From Polaribacter sp. (GTDB lineage: Bacteria > Bacteroidota > Bacteroidia > Flavobacteriales > Flavobacteriaceae): a DNA stretch of 64,000 nucleotides. Shown piece after piece: positions 35,682 to 44,719 of this stretch (position 1 is the first letter of the stretch; the number at the start of each line of letters is the position of its first letter). The notes below the pieces were generated by a model. It did not search any database and was not told the origin of the DNA. It saw only the letters and a list, made by a program, of their open reading frames with translations. Where the stretch lies: positions 544,496 through 608,495 of the forward strand of contig NZ_JAHEHX010000019.1 in the NCBI RefSeq assembly GCF_024639685.1, given 5' to 3'. A program made the position numbers and the translations under genes.

Positions 35682-36101
35682 ATGGAATTTAGTAAAATCA
35701 TTTCAGTAGGAGGTAAACCTGGGTTGTTTAAAGTAATATCTCAATCTAAAAATGCAATTATTGTTCAAGGTATAAACGATACTAAAAGAGTTGCAATTAA
35801 CGCTACTCAAAATGTTAGTTTATTAGAAAATATTGCAATTTATACTTATGAGGAAGATTTACCTTTATTAGAAGTTTTTAAAGCAATGTCTGAAAAAACA
35901 AATGGTGAAAAAGTAATTTCTCACAAAGAAAGTGGCAACAAATTAACAAGCTTTTTTGCAGAAGTTTTACCAAATTATGATGATGAAAGAGTATACACAT
36001 CTAACATCAAAAAAATAATTCAGTGGTTTAATATCTTAATAGATGCAGGAATAGATTTTTCTGCAGTAACTGAAGAAAACACTGCCAAAGAGGCTGAATA
36101 A
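35682..36101 (+). CDS. DUF5606 protein
   Basis: A 139-residue soluble protein of the Bacteroidota DUF5606 family. It opens MEFSKIISVGGKPGLFKVIS and continues with KNAIIVQGINDTKRVAIN, an Sm-like small-barrel pattern in the first 60 residues. The acidic C-terminus ends TEENTAKEAE. Function is unknown; the conserved position between def and mazG suggests a housekeeping role linked to translation or nucleotide quality control (inference). It lies 28 bp after def. Confidence 0.85.
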   Translation: MEFSKIISVGGKPGLFKVISQSKNAIIVQGINDTKRVAINATQNVSLLENIAIYTYEEDLPLLEVFKAMSEKTNGEKVISHKESGNKLTSFFAEVLPNYDDERVYTSNIKKIIQWFNILIDAGIDFSAVTEENTAKEAE

Positions 36102-36149
36102 ATCTTCAATAAAATGGTAAGTGTACTTGCCCTAAATTAAGTTTGTAAA

Positions 36150-36929
36150 ATGAATTCTAGAAAAGAACAACTTGCTGCATTTAATCGTCTTTTAGATATT
36201 ATGGATGATTTACGTGAGAAATGTCCTTGGGATAAAAAACAAACTTTAGAAAGCCTAAGACACCTAACCATAGAAGAAACCTATGAGTTGGCAGATGCCA
36301 TTCTTGATAATGATTTACCAGAAATCAAAAAAGAATTGGGAGATGTTTTATTACATATTGTTTTCTACTCAAAAATTGGAAGCGAAAAAAAGGCTTTTGA
36401 TATAGCTGATGTTGCCAATAGTATTTCTGACAAATTAATAGACAGACATCCTCATATTTATGGCGATGTTAAAGTTGATAATGAAGAAGATGTAAAGCGA
36501 AATTGGGAACAGCTAAAACTTAAAGAAGGAAAAAACTCTGTTTTAGAAGGTGTACCTAAAAGTTTACCTGCAGTTGTAAAAGCAAATCGCATACAAGATA
36601 AAGTAGCTGGAGTTGGTTTTGATTGGGAAAAACCAGAACAAGTCTGGGAAAAAGTACAAGAAGAGCTTACTGAGCTGAATGAAGAAATTAAAGTAGGTAA
36701 TAATGAAAACATAGAAAAAGAATTTGGAGATGTACTTTTCTCTATGATTAACTATGCTCGTTTTATAAACGTAAATCCAGAAAATGCTTTAGAGAAAACG
36801 AATAAGAAGTTTATTAATCGTTTTCAATACCTAGAAGAAGCTGCTAAAAAAGAAGGCAAAAATTTATCTGAAATGTCTTTAACTGAAATGGATGTTTATT
36901 GGGAAGCTTCAAAGAAACACTTTTCTTAG
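36150..36929 (+). CDS. mazG: nucleoside triphosphate pyrophosphohydrolase MazG
   Basis: A two-domain MazG of 259 residues. It hydrolyses non-canonical or excess NTPs to NMP and PPi. Each half carries an EExxE..ExxD metal site: N-terminal LREKCPWDKKQTLESLRHLTIEETYELADAI..ELGDVLLHIVFY and C-terminal EELTELNEEI..EFGDVLFSMINYARF. The RHPHIYGDV linker is typical. It ends close to the start of the next lipoprotein gene. Confidence 0.95.
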   Translation: MNSRKEQLAAFNRLLDIMDDLREKCPWDKKQTLESLRHLTIEETYELADAILDNDLPEIKKELGDVLLHIVFYSKIGSEKKAFDIADVANSISDKLIDRHPHIYGDVKVDNEEDVKRNWEQLKLKEGKNSVLEGVPKSLPAVVKANRIQDKVAGVGFDWEKPEQVWEKVQEELTELNEEIKVGNNENIEKEFGDVLFSMINYARFINVNPENALEKTNKKFINRFQYLEEAAKKEGKNLSEMSLTEMDVYWEASKKHFS

Positions 36930-36979
36930 TTCACTTATATTCAGTTTTTTATTGTGCTATTTTTTTTATCTTTAACAAG

Positions 36980-37499
36980 ATGAAAAATAAGACCAACATG
37001 AAATTAAGCAGAATCATAGTACTACTTGCTGTAATTTTAATATTCTCTTTAACCACTTCTTGCATTGTAAGTAACAGCAAAGAAAATACATTCGTAGAGA
37101 AAAAATACAATCAAGAAGATTATGGCAATGTTGAAGCAGCTATTTTAGATTATGTTGAAGCTTTATATCTGGTAGATTCTTCACGAATCATAAAAAGTGT
37201 AGACCCTAAATTAAGAAAGGTTGGCTACTATTATAATCCTAGCAAAAAAGCTTATGTAGACAATCTAGAAATGACACACAAACAATTAGTTAGATTGGCT
37301 GCAAGATGGAATTCAGAATCTAATCAAGCTAATGAAAATTCACCTAAAAAAAATTGAAATTTTTGATGTAAATTCCAAGACAGCTTCAGCAAAACTGACT
37401 GCAATTTGGGGTATAGATTTGTTTCATTTAGCCAAAGTTGATAATCAATGGAAGATTGTAAATGTTATTTGGCAAAGTCAACCAGAAAGAAAAGAATAA
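36980..37499 (+). pseudogene. lipoprotein with NTF2-like / lumazine-binding-type domain, frameshifted at an A8 tract
   Basis: A small exported lipoprotein: ATG 36998 (or 36980) gives MKLSRIIVLLAVILIFSLTTSC with a lipobox Cys. The body (EDYGNVEAAILDYVEALYLVDSSRI..) fits the putative lumazine-binding/NTF2-like fold. The frame stops at 37357 right after an A8 run (37346-37353). Removing one A continues into KKIEIFDVNSKTASAKLTAI and ..FHLAKVDNQWKIVNVIW ending at TAA 37499, the expected C-terminal strands. The 520 bp span is 519 plus one. It is a mutation, slippage site or sequence error. Confidence 0.75.
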
Positions 37500-37502
37500 T
37501 AG

Positions 37503-38150
37503 TTATTTTTTTTCTAAACCATACTCGCCAGATAGCGATCTTATAGATCTTTTACTAGATATTAGTTTTGATAAAAAAACTATAAAATCCATCACAAAAT
37601 TGTTCTGAGAATATTTAAAAAAGCGTTCTTGAGATCTTTTTGAGCGTTTGTAATTTTTAGAAAACCTATTTTTCCACAACACTTCATATTCTTTTAAGTG
37701 CTCTAAATTTTTTGATTTTAAAGTTTTTATAATTGCTTTACTAGCCATAATTACAGATTCGAAAATAAACTTATACCCCTCACCTACAATTGGGTTAACT
37801 TGAGATATACTATCACCAACACAAACTAAATTCTGTACTACAAAATTTTCTAACACAGGAGTTATTGGTATGCTCCCTCCTTCTACTTTATCATTATCTT
37901 TTTCTACCAAATCCTTAATCATTGGTATTTCTAATATCTGATGCAATCTATTCTTTTAAATCTTTTACAATGTTCTCATCAAAAGTTCCAAAGCCAATAA
38001 TAGCTCTATCATTTTTCAAAGGAAAAATCCAACCATAACCTCCTTGATACATTTCTCCTATTAGTAGAAAGATTTCCCTACAATTCCCTTTATATTTTAC
38101 ATTAAACCTGCTGTACCAGCACCTACAATAACAACATCAAAATTTTTCAT
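37503..38150 (-). pseudogene. decayed geranylgeranyl-reductase-family FAD oxidoreductase
   Basis: Three pieces of one gene remain on this strand. The start at ATG 38150 reads MKNFDVVIVGAGTAGLM, an FAD-binding GxGxxG end, then a stop. A middle piece in the 37950-38090 region reads EMYQGGYGWIFPLKNDRAII..GFGTFDEN, the family GGYxWIFP motif. A C-terminal piece (37503-37946) has VCVGDSISQVNPIVGEGYKF, the second FAD contact. Intact members are about 380 residues; here about 160 codons are missing between the first two pieces and a stop separates the last two. It is dead. Confidence 0.85.
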
Positions 38151-38209
38151 AAAGTTTAAAAGTAGTTAAAAGCAAATACATTGACAAACTAATACTAAAC
38201 GATAATTAT

Positions 38210-38240
38210 AAAAAAAGCCTCCAAATTGGAGGCTTTTTTT
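38210..38240. terminator. bidirectional terminator after lon
   Basis: A perfect inverted repeat AAAAAAAGCCTCC AAATT GGAGGCTTTTTTT. It sits two bases beyond the lon stop and separates lon from the pseudogene. Confidence 0.9.
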
Positions 38241-38242
38241 AA

Positions 38243-40696
38243 TTAGACTAATTTTTTAGCATTTTTCACTTTCTGCTTGGTAAGTGCAATGTCTAAAACT
38301 TGTTTCATTTCTGTTACATAATGAAAAGTTAAGCCTTTTAAATAGGTTTCTTTAATATCTAAAATATCTTTTCTATTTTCTTCACACAAAACAATCTCTT
38401 TAATATTTGCTCTTTTAGCAGCTAGTATTTTTTCTTTAATTCCACCAACAGGTAATACTTTACCACGTAAAGTAATTTCACCTGTCATTGCTAATTTATT
38501 CTTTACCTTTCGTTGTGTAAAAGAAGATACTAAAGAGGTTAACATCGTAATACCTGCACTTGGTCCATCTTTAGGAGTTGCTCCTTCAGGGACATGAATA
38601 TGCATATTGTATTTTTCAATAATTTCTGGATTAATCCCAAATTCTTCTGCATTAGATTTTATATATTGTAAAGCTATAGTTGCAGATTCTTTCATTACAG
38701 TTCCTAAATTTCCTGTAATTGAAAGCGTTCCTTTACCTTTAGACAATATAGATTCAATAAAAAGAATATCACCCCCAACAGAAGTCCATGCTAAACCTGT
38801 AACAACTCCTGCCACATCATTATTTTCATATTTACCTCTATTTCTAGGCGTTCCTAAAATTTCTTCAATTTTATCTGATGAAACATTAATCTCATATTCT
38901 TCTTCTAAAGCTATAGATTTAGCTGCAAAACGCACCACTTTAGCTATTTGTTTTTCTAAACCACGAACACCAGATTCGCGAGTATAACCTTCTACAACTT
39001 GCTCTATTTGTTTTTTGCCTAACTTTAAATGTTTAGCAGTTAAACCGTGTTCTTTTAACTGTTTAGGTAATAAATGTCTTTTAGCTATTTCTACTTTTTC
39101 TTCAATAGTATACCCTGTAACATTTATAATTTCCATTCGATCTCTAAGTGCCCAAGGAATTTGACCTAAGTTATTTGCAGTTGCTATAAAAAGCACTTTA
39201 GATAAATCGTAGCCTACTTCTAAATAATTGTCATAAAATGCTGTATTTTGCTCAGGATCTAATACTTCTAACATAGCAGAAGATGGATCTCCTTGATGAC
39301 TTTGCCCTAATTTATCAATTTCATCTAATACAAAAACAGGATTTGAAGTTTCCGCTTTTTTAAGGTTTTGAATTAACCTCCCGGGCATTGCACCAATATA
39401 GGTTTTTCTATGTCCTCTTATTTCTGCTTCATCTCTTAAACCTCCTAAAGACATTCTTACATATTTACGTCCTAAAGATTCCGCAACAGATTTACCTAAA
39501 GAAGTTTTACCAACTCCTGGAGGACCATACAAACAAATAATAGGAGATTTCATATCATTTCTTAACTTTAAAACTGCTAAGTATTCAATAATTCTCTCTT
39601 TAACCTTTTCCAAACCAAAATGATCTCTGTCTAAAACTTTAGTAGCGTGCTTTAAATCAAATTTATCTTCAGTGAAAATTCCCCAAGGCAATTCTAACAT
39701 CAACTCTAGGTAACTTCTTTGAACACCATATTCAGCAGCTTGAGGATTCATTCTTTTTAAACGCGCTAACTCTTTATCAAACGTTTTTGCAATCTCTTTA
39801 TTCCATTTTTTTGTTTTTGCTTGCTTACGCATTTCTTCTAATTCCTGATCATTAGAAACGCCACCAAGTTCTTCTTGAATGGTTTTTAATTGTTGATTTA
39901 AATAATATTCACGTTGTTGCTGATCTAAATCTTCTCTCGTTTTAGACTGAATATCGTTACGTAACTGTAATTTTTGAAGTTCTTTATTTAAGTTCTTTAA
40001 CGTTAATAATGCACGTTCTTTTAAGTTGTCTTTTTCTAGAATAACTTGTTTTTGCATTACAGTTAAATCCATATTAGAAGCAATAAAATTGACTAAAAAT
40101 GAATTCGATTGAATGTTCTTTATAGCAAAAGAGGCTTCACTTGGCAACACAGGGTTTTCTTTAATTACCTCTAAAGCCTGCTCTTTAATTGAATCTATAA
40201 TTGCATCAAACTCTTTCTTATCCACAATATCTCTATCTTCTACAGCTTCTTTTACACTAGCTTTTAAATAAGGTTCCGTTTGCACTAATTCTCCTATTTC
40301 AAAGCGTTTTTTACCTTGAATAATAACTGTTGTATTTCCATCAGGCATTTTTAAAACCCTCAAAATTTGTGCTACAACTCCTGTAGTATGAATGTCTTTT
40401 AACGTTGGTATTTCTTCATCTTCATTGCGTTGAGCAACAACTCCAATGATTTTATTGCCTTTATTAGCATCTTTTATCAACTGAATGGATTTGTCCCTAC
40501 CAGCAGTTATTGGAATTACAACACCAGGAAACAAAACGGTATTTCTTAATGGTAAAATTGGCAAAACTTCAGGTACGCTTTCTTTGTTGATAATTTCTTC
40601 ATCTTCAGGCGTCATCAAAGGAATCAATTCTGAATCTTCATTCATCATATCCTGAAAAGACAAACTGTCTAACTTTATTATTTTAGATTTACTCAT
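38243..40696 (-). CDS. lon: ATP-dependent protease Lon
   Basis: A cytoplasmic AAA+ serine protease, 817 residues. In order it has an N-terminal substrate domain ([21 protein letters not shown]), a coiled-coil stretch (about 220-300), an AAA+ module with Walker [10 protein letters not shown] near 396 and Walker [10 protein letters not shown], and a C-terminal protease with the catalytic dyad Ser713 ([11 protein letters not shown]) and Lys756 (GGIKEK). It is transcribed alone, with a strong terminator. Confidence 0.97.
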   Translation of the reverse strand: MSKSKIIKLDSLSFQDMMNEDSELIPLMTPEDEEIINKESVPEVLPILPLRNTVLFPGVVIPITAGRDKSIQLIKDANKGNKIIGVVAQRNEDEEIPTLKDIHTTGVVAQILRVLKMPDGNTTVIIQGKKRFEIGELVQTEPYLKASVKEAVEDRDIVDKKEFDAIIDSIKEQALEVIKENPVLPSEASFAIKNIQSNSFLVNFIASNMDLTVMQKQVILEKDNLKERALLTLKNLNKELQKLQLRNDIQSKTREDLDQQQREYYLNQQLKTIQEELGGVSNDQELEEMRKQAKTKKWNKEIAKTFDKELARLKRMNPQAAEYGVQRSYLELMLELPWGIFTEDKFDLKHATKVLDRDHFGLEKVKERIIEYLAVLKLRNDMKSPIICLYGPPGVGKTSLGKSVAESLGRKYVRMSLGGLRDEAEIRGHRKTYIGAMPGRLIQNLKKAETSNPVFVLDEIDKLGQSHQGDPSSAMLEVLDPEQNTAFYDNYLEVGYDLSKVLFIATANNLGQIPWALRDRMEIINVTGYTIEEKVEIAKRHLLPKQLKEHGLTAKHLKLGKKQIEQVVEGYTRESGVRGLEKQIAKVVRFAAKSIALEEEYEINVSSDKIEEILGTPRNRGKYENNDVAGVVTGLAWTSVGGDILFIESILSKGKGTLSITGNLGTVMKESATIALQYIKSNAEEFGINPEIIEKYNMHIHVPEGATPKDGPSAGITMLTSLVSSFTQRKVKNKLAMTGEITLRGKVLPVGGIKEKILAAKRANIKEIVLCEENRKDILDIKETYLKGLTFHYVTEMKQVLDIALTKQKVKNAKKLV

Positions 40697-40894
40697 ATGT
40701 TATATATATGTCATTCTGACATCATTGATATTACATACCAAAAGTCAAAACTCTATTTTAAATATTAAAATACTTATTATCAATAACTTAAAAATATATA
40801 GATTGATAACTCAATCATATAAAACAATTAATATGCCAATTCTAAATTATTGTATAAGTTCTTTTATATTTATACCTCATTTAAAGAGTTATTA

Positions 40895-41839
40895 ATGTCA
40901 TTAATCAAAATCGAAGAAATCGATTATAAAGGTTGGAAAAATGCTATTGAAATATCAAATACTGATATTTACTTAATTGTTGTTCCTGAAGTTGGAAGAA
41001 TCTTACATTTTAGCTTTAAAAACTCTGAAAACATTTTCTACGAGAACAGTGAATTAGAAGGACTGTTATTTAAAACTGATACGTTTTACAATCACAAAAG
41101 TGAAGCCCCTAATATTGGAGGAAATAGAATTTTACCTTGTTCTGAAGATTATTTTCATGATATAACAGGCTATAGAAATATTCCTGATCCTTATATAAAT
41201 GCAAGTGCTTACAGTATAAATTATTTAGAAAATGGTGTAGTTCTAAAAAGCCCAATCAGTAATTATTTAGGCATTCAAATAGAAAGAAAAATTACTATTA
41301 ATAAAAACGGCTCTAAGGTTTATATTGAGCAAAAAATTACTAAAATTAAAACTGCTAAAAACAATCAACTAGAAAGAATACCTCTAACACTTTGGAGTTT
41401 ATCAAAAATTAAAACTTCCAATTTTTCATATATAAAAAATGCTAAAAAAAGTATTTTTAAAAATGGATTTACCATTTCTGAATGGCCAGATGCAAAAAAC
41501 TATGCTTTAGAAAATATAACTTTAAATAATGATTTAATTACTCTAAAATCATCTAATGAATTTCCTCAAAAAATTGGAGTAGACGCTAAAAATTGGGTTG
41601 CAAGTTATATTAATAATAATCTTTTTGTAGAAAGTTTTGAGTTTGATGAATCTGCAACGTATCCTGATTTTGGAACATCTGTAACAATTTTCGGAAATAA
41701 ATTATTTAGTGAATTAGAAGTTTTGAGCCCCGAAAAACATTTGAAAATTGGGGAATGTATAAAGTATAATATTAGATGGAATCTAATAAAAAAAAGCTGT
41801 AAAGAAGAAGCTGAGGAATATTTACAACAAATGCCTTAA
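40895..41839 (+). CDS. DUF4380 protein (aldose-epimerase-like beta fold)
   Basis: About 314 residues from ATG 40895; the frame opens at 40850 but MSLIKIEEIDYKGWKNAIEI is the natural start. It reads as a beta-rich protein with VVPEVGRILHFSF, NIGGNRILPCSEDYF, and GVVLKSPISNYLGIQIERKITI, matching DUF4380, which is distantly like galactose-mutarotase folds. No signal peptide is apparent. The function is unproven. It is flanked by terminators, so it is an isolated transcription unit. Confidence 0.75.
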   Translation: MSLIKIEEIDYKGWKNAIEISNTDIYLIVVPEVGRILHFSFKNSENIFYENSELEGLLFKTDTFYNHKSEAPNIGGNRILPCSEDYFHDITGYRNIPDPYINASAYSINYLENGVVLKSPISNYLGIQIERKITINKNGSKVYIEQKITKIKTAKNNQLERIPLTLWSLSKIKTSNFSYIKNAKKSIFKNGFTISEWPDAKNYALENITLNNDLITLKSSNEFPQKIGVDAKNWVASYINNNLFVESFEFDESATYPDFGTSVTIFGNKLFSELEVLSPEKHLKIGECIKYNIRWNLIKKSCKEEAEEYLQQMP

Positions 41840-41854
41840 GTAAATTAAACCATT

Positions 41855-41888
41855 AAAAAAAGCAATCATTAGAATGACTGCTTTTTTT
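41855..41888. terminator. bidirectional terminator
   Basis: The imperfect stem AGCAATCATT/AATGACTGCT has A and T runs on the two sides, between the converging DUF4380 and GlmU-like genes. Confidence 0.75.
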
Positions 41889-41906
41889 AGTGTTTAAAAT
41901 ATAACT

Positions 41907-43082
41907 TCAATAATTTCTATATTGTTTTGTCGCTTCAAAAACATGCGCTAAGATTCTTTGTTCTATAGCGTCAAAATTTAAATTTCTACGTTTCATAACT
42001 ACATCTGCCACTTCAAAAACTTTATTAGTTTTGTATTCTGTAAAACCTGATGCTCCTCCCCAACTAAAACTTGGTACAAAATTTCTTGGAAAACCACTTC
42101 CAAAAATATTAGAAGAAACTCCAATTACTGTGCCTGTATTAAACATGGTATTTATTCCACATTTGGAATGATCCCCCATCATTAGACCACAAAACTGCAA
42201 ACCTGTTTTTGCAAATCTTCCTGTTTCATAATCCCACAATTTTACTTCAGTATAATTATTTTTAAGATTCGAATTATTAGTATCTGCACCTAAATTACAC
42301 CATTCACCTAACACAGAATTTCCTAAAAAACCATCATGCCCTTTATTTGAATATCCCATTAAAACAGAGTTATTCACTTCTCCTCCTACCATACAATAAG
42401 GACCTAAAGTTGTTGCTCCATAAATTTTTGCTGATAGTTTTAAAACAGAATTTTCACACATTGCTAATGCTCCTCTTACCACAACACCTTCCATAACTTC
42501 AGCATTCTTTCCAATATAAATTGGACCATTAGATGCGTTTAAAGTTGCAAATGTAAGCTTGGCTCCTTCCTCAATAAAAATATTCTCCTTATTAGTGCAT
42601 TGTACACCTTCAGGAATTGGCTGAGAAGTTCTATCTTTTGTAACCAACTCAAAATCTTGTGCTATTGCTTTATCATTTAATGAAAAAATATCCCAAGTAT
42701 TTTTAATTTGAAGTACATTTTCATTAAACTCAATTTGTTTGTAATCATTAAAATCAACTTCTTCTTGCTGATTAGAGGTATAAAATGCAATTACATCATC
42801 ACCTCTAAATATTGCTTCATTCTTAGAAAGATTCTGAATTTGAGAAACCAAACTTTCTGTTGGACAAAAAGAGGCATTTATCAAAATATTCTCCTCTAAC
42901 TCAACCATAGGGTATTTCTCCTCTAAATACGCCTCAGTAATTGTAGTTGTAGTTAATCCTAAATATTTTTCCCATTTCTCTCTTATAGTTAAAATACCAA
43001 TTCTTAAATCTGCAACTGGTTTTGTATAGGTAAATGGTAATAATGCATTTCTTGTACTGCCATCAAATAAGATGTAATTCAT
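41907..43082 (-). CDS. GlmU-like sugar nucleotidyltransferase homologue with left-handed beta-helix
   Basis: A 391-residue protein opening MNYILFDGSTRNALLPFTYTKPVADLR, a degenerate nucleotidyltransferase domain (about 1-190), followed by hexapeptide repeats (GPIYIGKNAEVMEGVVVRG, ATTLGPYCMVGGEV, GLMMGDHSKCGINTMFNTGTVIG). This is the Bacteroidota GlmU-family group often annotated as glucose-1-phosphate thymidylyltransferase. The GxGTRM-type donor loop of GlmU is replaced by DGSTRNAL. Substrate is unknown, and it probably serves envelope sugar metabolism. Confidence 0.85.
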   Translation of the reverse strand: MNYILFDGSTRNALLPFTYTKPVADLRIGILTIREKWEKYLGLTTTTITEAYLEEKYPMVELEENILINASFCPTESLVSQIQNLSKNEAIFRGDDVIAFYTSNQQEEVDFNDYKQIEFNENVLQIKNTWDIFSLNDKAIAQDFELVTKDRTSQPIPEGVQCTNKENIFIEEGAKLTFATLNASNGPIYIGKNAEVMEGVVVRGALAMCENSVLKLSAKIYGATTLGPYCMVGGEVNNSVLMGYSNKGHDGFLGNSVLGEWCNLGADTNNSNLKNNYTEVKLWDYETGRFAKTGLQFCGLMMGDHSKCGINTMFNTGTVIGVSSNIFGSGFPRNFVPSFSWGGASGFTEYKTNKVFEVADVVMKRRNLNFDAIEQRILAHVFEATKQYRNY

Positions 43083-43126
43083 TTCTTTGGTTTTAAAGCA
43101 TTACAAATTTACTTTAATTACAGCAT

Positions 43127-43160
43127 ATAAAAAACCGATTGTAAGAATACAATCGGTTTA
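43127..43160 (-). terminator. intrinsic terminator after the T9SS cargo gene
   Basis: The stem AAACCGATTGTA/TACAATCGGTTT has a four-base loop and is followed on the minus strand by a T run, 23 bases after the stop. Confidence 0.85.
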
Positions 43161-43182
43161 TAATTTTAAAAATTAACTAAAG

Positions 43183-43956
43183 TTATCTTTTAATAAATTT
43201 TTGAGTTCCAATTTTACTATCAGCTATTACTTTAACAGTATAAACTCCAGTTGCTAAATCTTGAATATTAACAATTTTAGAATTTATACTTAGATTTTGT
43301 GAATATGCCAATTTACCTATTTGATCGTAAAACTGAACAGTTACTTTTTCGGATACTATTGGCAAATCTATATTTACAATATCTTTTGCTGGATTTGGAT
43401 ACATTGCAAAATCTATTTTTTGAGCCTCTGAAATACTCAATGATGCAGATGATTTATTAGCTAAAACCACTTGATCTCCAGATGTACCTCCATTACCATT
43501 TGTAGCGTTTACTGCTGTATAAAAAGTAACTCTTCCTAAATCTGTTTCAGGAGATCTCCAAATAAAAGACCAATTTCCGGTTGTTGATACTGATGAATGA
43601 GTTATTGCTTTGTTATTATTTACAGTACTAGACCCTGAACCACTTGAAAAAGTTCCAATTTTCTGATTTGAATTATTCTCTGCTGTTAATTGAAATCCGT
43701 GTGCTTCGGAATCAGATGTTGTATTTATTGAAATGGTATAATCTGTATTAAGTAGATAACCAGTCTCTGGAATATTTGTAGTAATTTCTGCAGAAGCATT
43801 AAAGTTACCTCCATTATGACAAGAGGCACAAGAAATATTTCCATCTCCTGGAGAACCTGATCTAGAAGCACTAACACCATTTGAATTGGACATTAATAAC
43901 AAAGCAACAGCTGGAATTGCCAATAAAATAAATTTGAAAAAGTAATTTTTATTCAT
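43183..43956 (-). CDS. T9SS type A cargo with choice-of-anchor V-like domain and CxxCH motif
   Basis: A 257-residue exported protein. A signal peptide (about 1-28, FFKFILLAIPAVALLLMSNSNG) is followed by SPGDGNISCASCHNGGNF, a CxxCH motif that can bind c-type heme. A Reeler-like/choice-of-anchor V beta domain covers about 50-170 (NTDYTISINTTSDSEAHGFQLT). A C-terminal type IX sorting domain (about 185-257) contains MYPNPAKDIVNIDLP and YTVKVIADSKIGTQKFIKR. It should be secreted and possibly surface-attached. Whether heme is really bound is not shown. Confidence 0.85.
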   Translation of the reverse strand: MNKNYFFKFILLAIPAVALLLMSNSNGVSASRSGSPGDGNISCASCHNGGNFNASAEITTNIPETGYLLNTDYTISINTTSDSEAHGFQLTAENNSNQKIGTFSSGSGSSTVNNNKAITHSSVSTTGNWSFIWRSPETDLGRVTFYTAVNATNGNGGTSGDQVVLANKSSASLSISEAQKIDFAMYPNPAKDIVNIDLPIVSEKVTVQFYDQIGKLAYSQNLSINSKIVNIQDLATGVYTVKVIADSKIGTQKFIKR

Positions 43957-44067
43957 AAAATTTGTTTTTGAGGTTAATATTAATTGATCTAAATTTACTA
44001 ATAAATTTAGTAATTACATGAATTATAATTAATTAAATGAATTATAAAAAAGTAATACCTAACAACT

Positions 44068-44096
44068 TTTGTAGATAAAAAAGTATTGTATTTTTG
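44068..44096 (+). promoter_or_regulatory. two-box Bacteroidota promoter of the acyl-CoA thioesterase
   Basis: TTTG (44068-44071) and TATTTTTG (44089-44096), separated by 17 bases, give the best complete TTTG-N17-TAnnTTTG match I found in the window. Transcription should begin at or within a few bases of the ATG at 44101, so the message may be leaderless. Confidence 0.65.
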
Positions 44097-44100
44097 ATTT

Positions 44101-44661
44101 ATGGCAGAGATTAAAAAAAACTTTAAGAAAATTAGTGAATCACAAATTACAATTACAGAATTAATGTTGCCCTCACATTCTAATTTTAGCGGTAAAATTC
44201 ATGGAGGACATATTTTAAATTTAATGGATCAAATTGCTTTTGCTTGTGCCTCTAAGCATTCTGGTAATTATTGCGTAACGGCTTCTGTGAACAAAGTTGA
44301 TTTTTTAAATCCGATTGAAGTCGGTGAATTATTAACTATGAAAGCATCTATAAATTTTACAGGTAGAACTTCTATGGTTGTAGGAGTAAGAGTAACCTCA
44401 GAAAATATTAGAACTGGAGATACAAAACACTGTAATTCATCTTATTTTACAATGGTTGCAAAAGATGACCATGGAAAAAGTGTACCAGTACCTGGAATTA
44501 TTTTAACTACAAAAAAAGAAATAAGACGCTTTGCAAGAAGTATTATTAGACAACAGGAAGGAAAAAATAGAACTTCTAGATTTAATACGAATACATTTAA
44601 AATTGATGATTACTTACCATTATTTGAAAACAGTAATTCTAAAATTGATTTAAAGAAATAA
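44101..44661 (+). CDS. acyl-CoA thioesterase (hotdog fold, YciA/BACH type)
   Basis: A 186-residue hotdog-fold enzyme that hydrolyses acyl-CoA to free acid and CoA. It shows the motif LPSHSNFSGKIHGGHILNLMDQIAF (HGG..L..MD) near residue 30, ASVNKVDFLNPIEVGELL, and GRTSMVVGVRV. The basic tail RRFARSIIRQQEGKNRT is Bacteroidota-like. It is a single gene with its own promoter and terminator. Chain-length preference is unknown. Confidence 0.92.
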   Translation: MAEIKKNFKKISESQITITELMLPSHSNFSGKIHGGHILNLMDQIAFACASKHSGNYCVTASVNKVDFLNPIEVGELLTMKASINFTGRTSMVVGVRVTSENIRTGDTKHCNSSYFTMVAKDDHGKSVPVPGIILTTKKEIRRFARSIIRQQEGKNRTSRFNTNTFKIDDYLPLFENSNSKIDLKK

Positions 44662-44668
44662 ACAAAAT

Positions 44669-44699
44669 AAAAAAGCTTAGGAAATATCCTAAGCTTTTT
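44669..44699. terminator. bidirectional terminator
   Basis: AAAAGCTTAGGA/TCCTAAGCTTTT has a short loop, with A run before and T run after, between the thioesterase gene and the converging E2 gene. Confidence 0.85.
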
Positions 44700-44719
44700 C
44701 TGTTCAAATAATTATATTT

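Noticed and set aside
36899..36979. Upstream extension of the lipoprotein gene to ATG 36899
   Set aside because: It would overlap the mazG C-terminus and bury the lipoprotein signal; the starts at 36980 or 36998 are far better.
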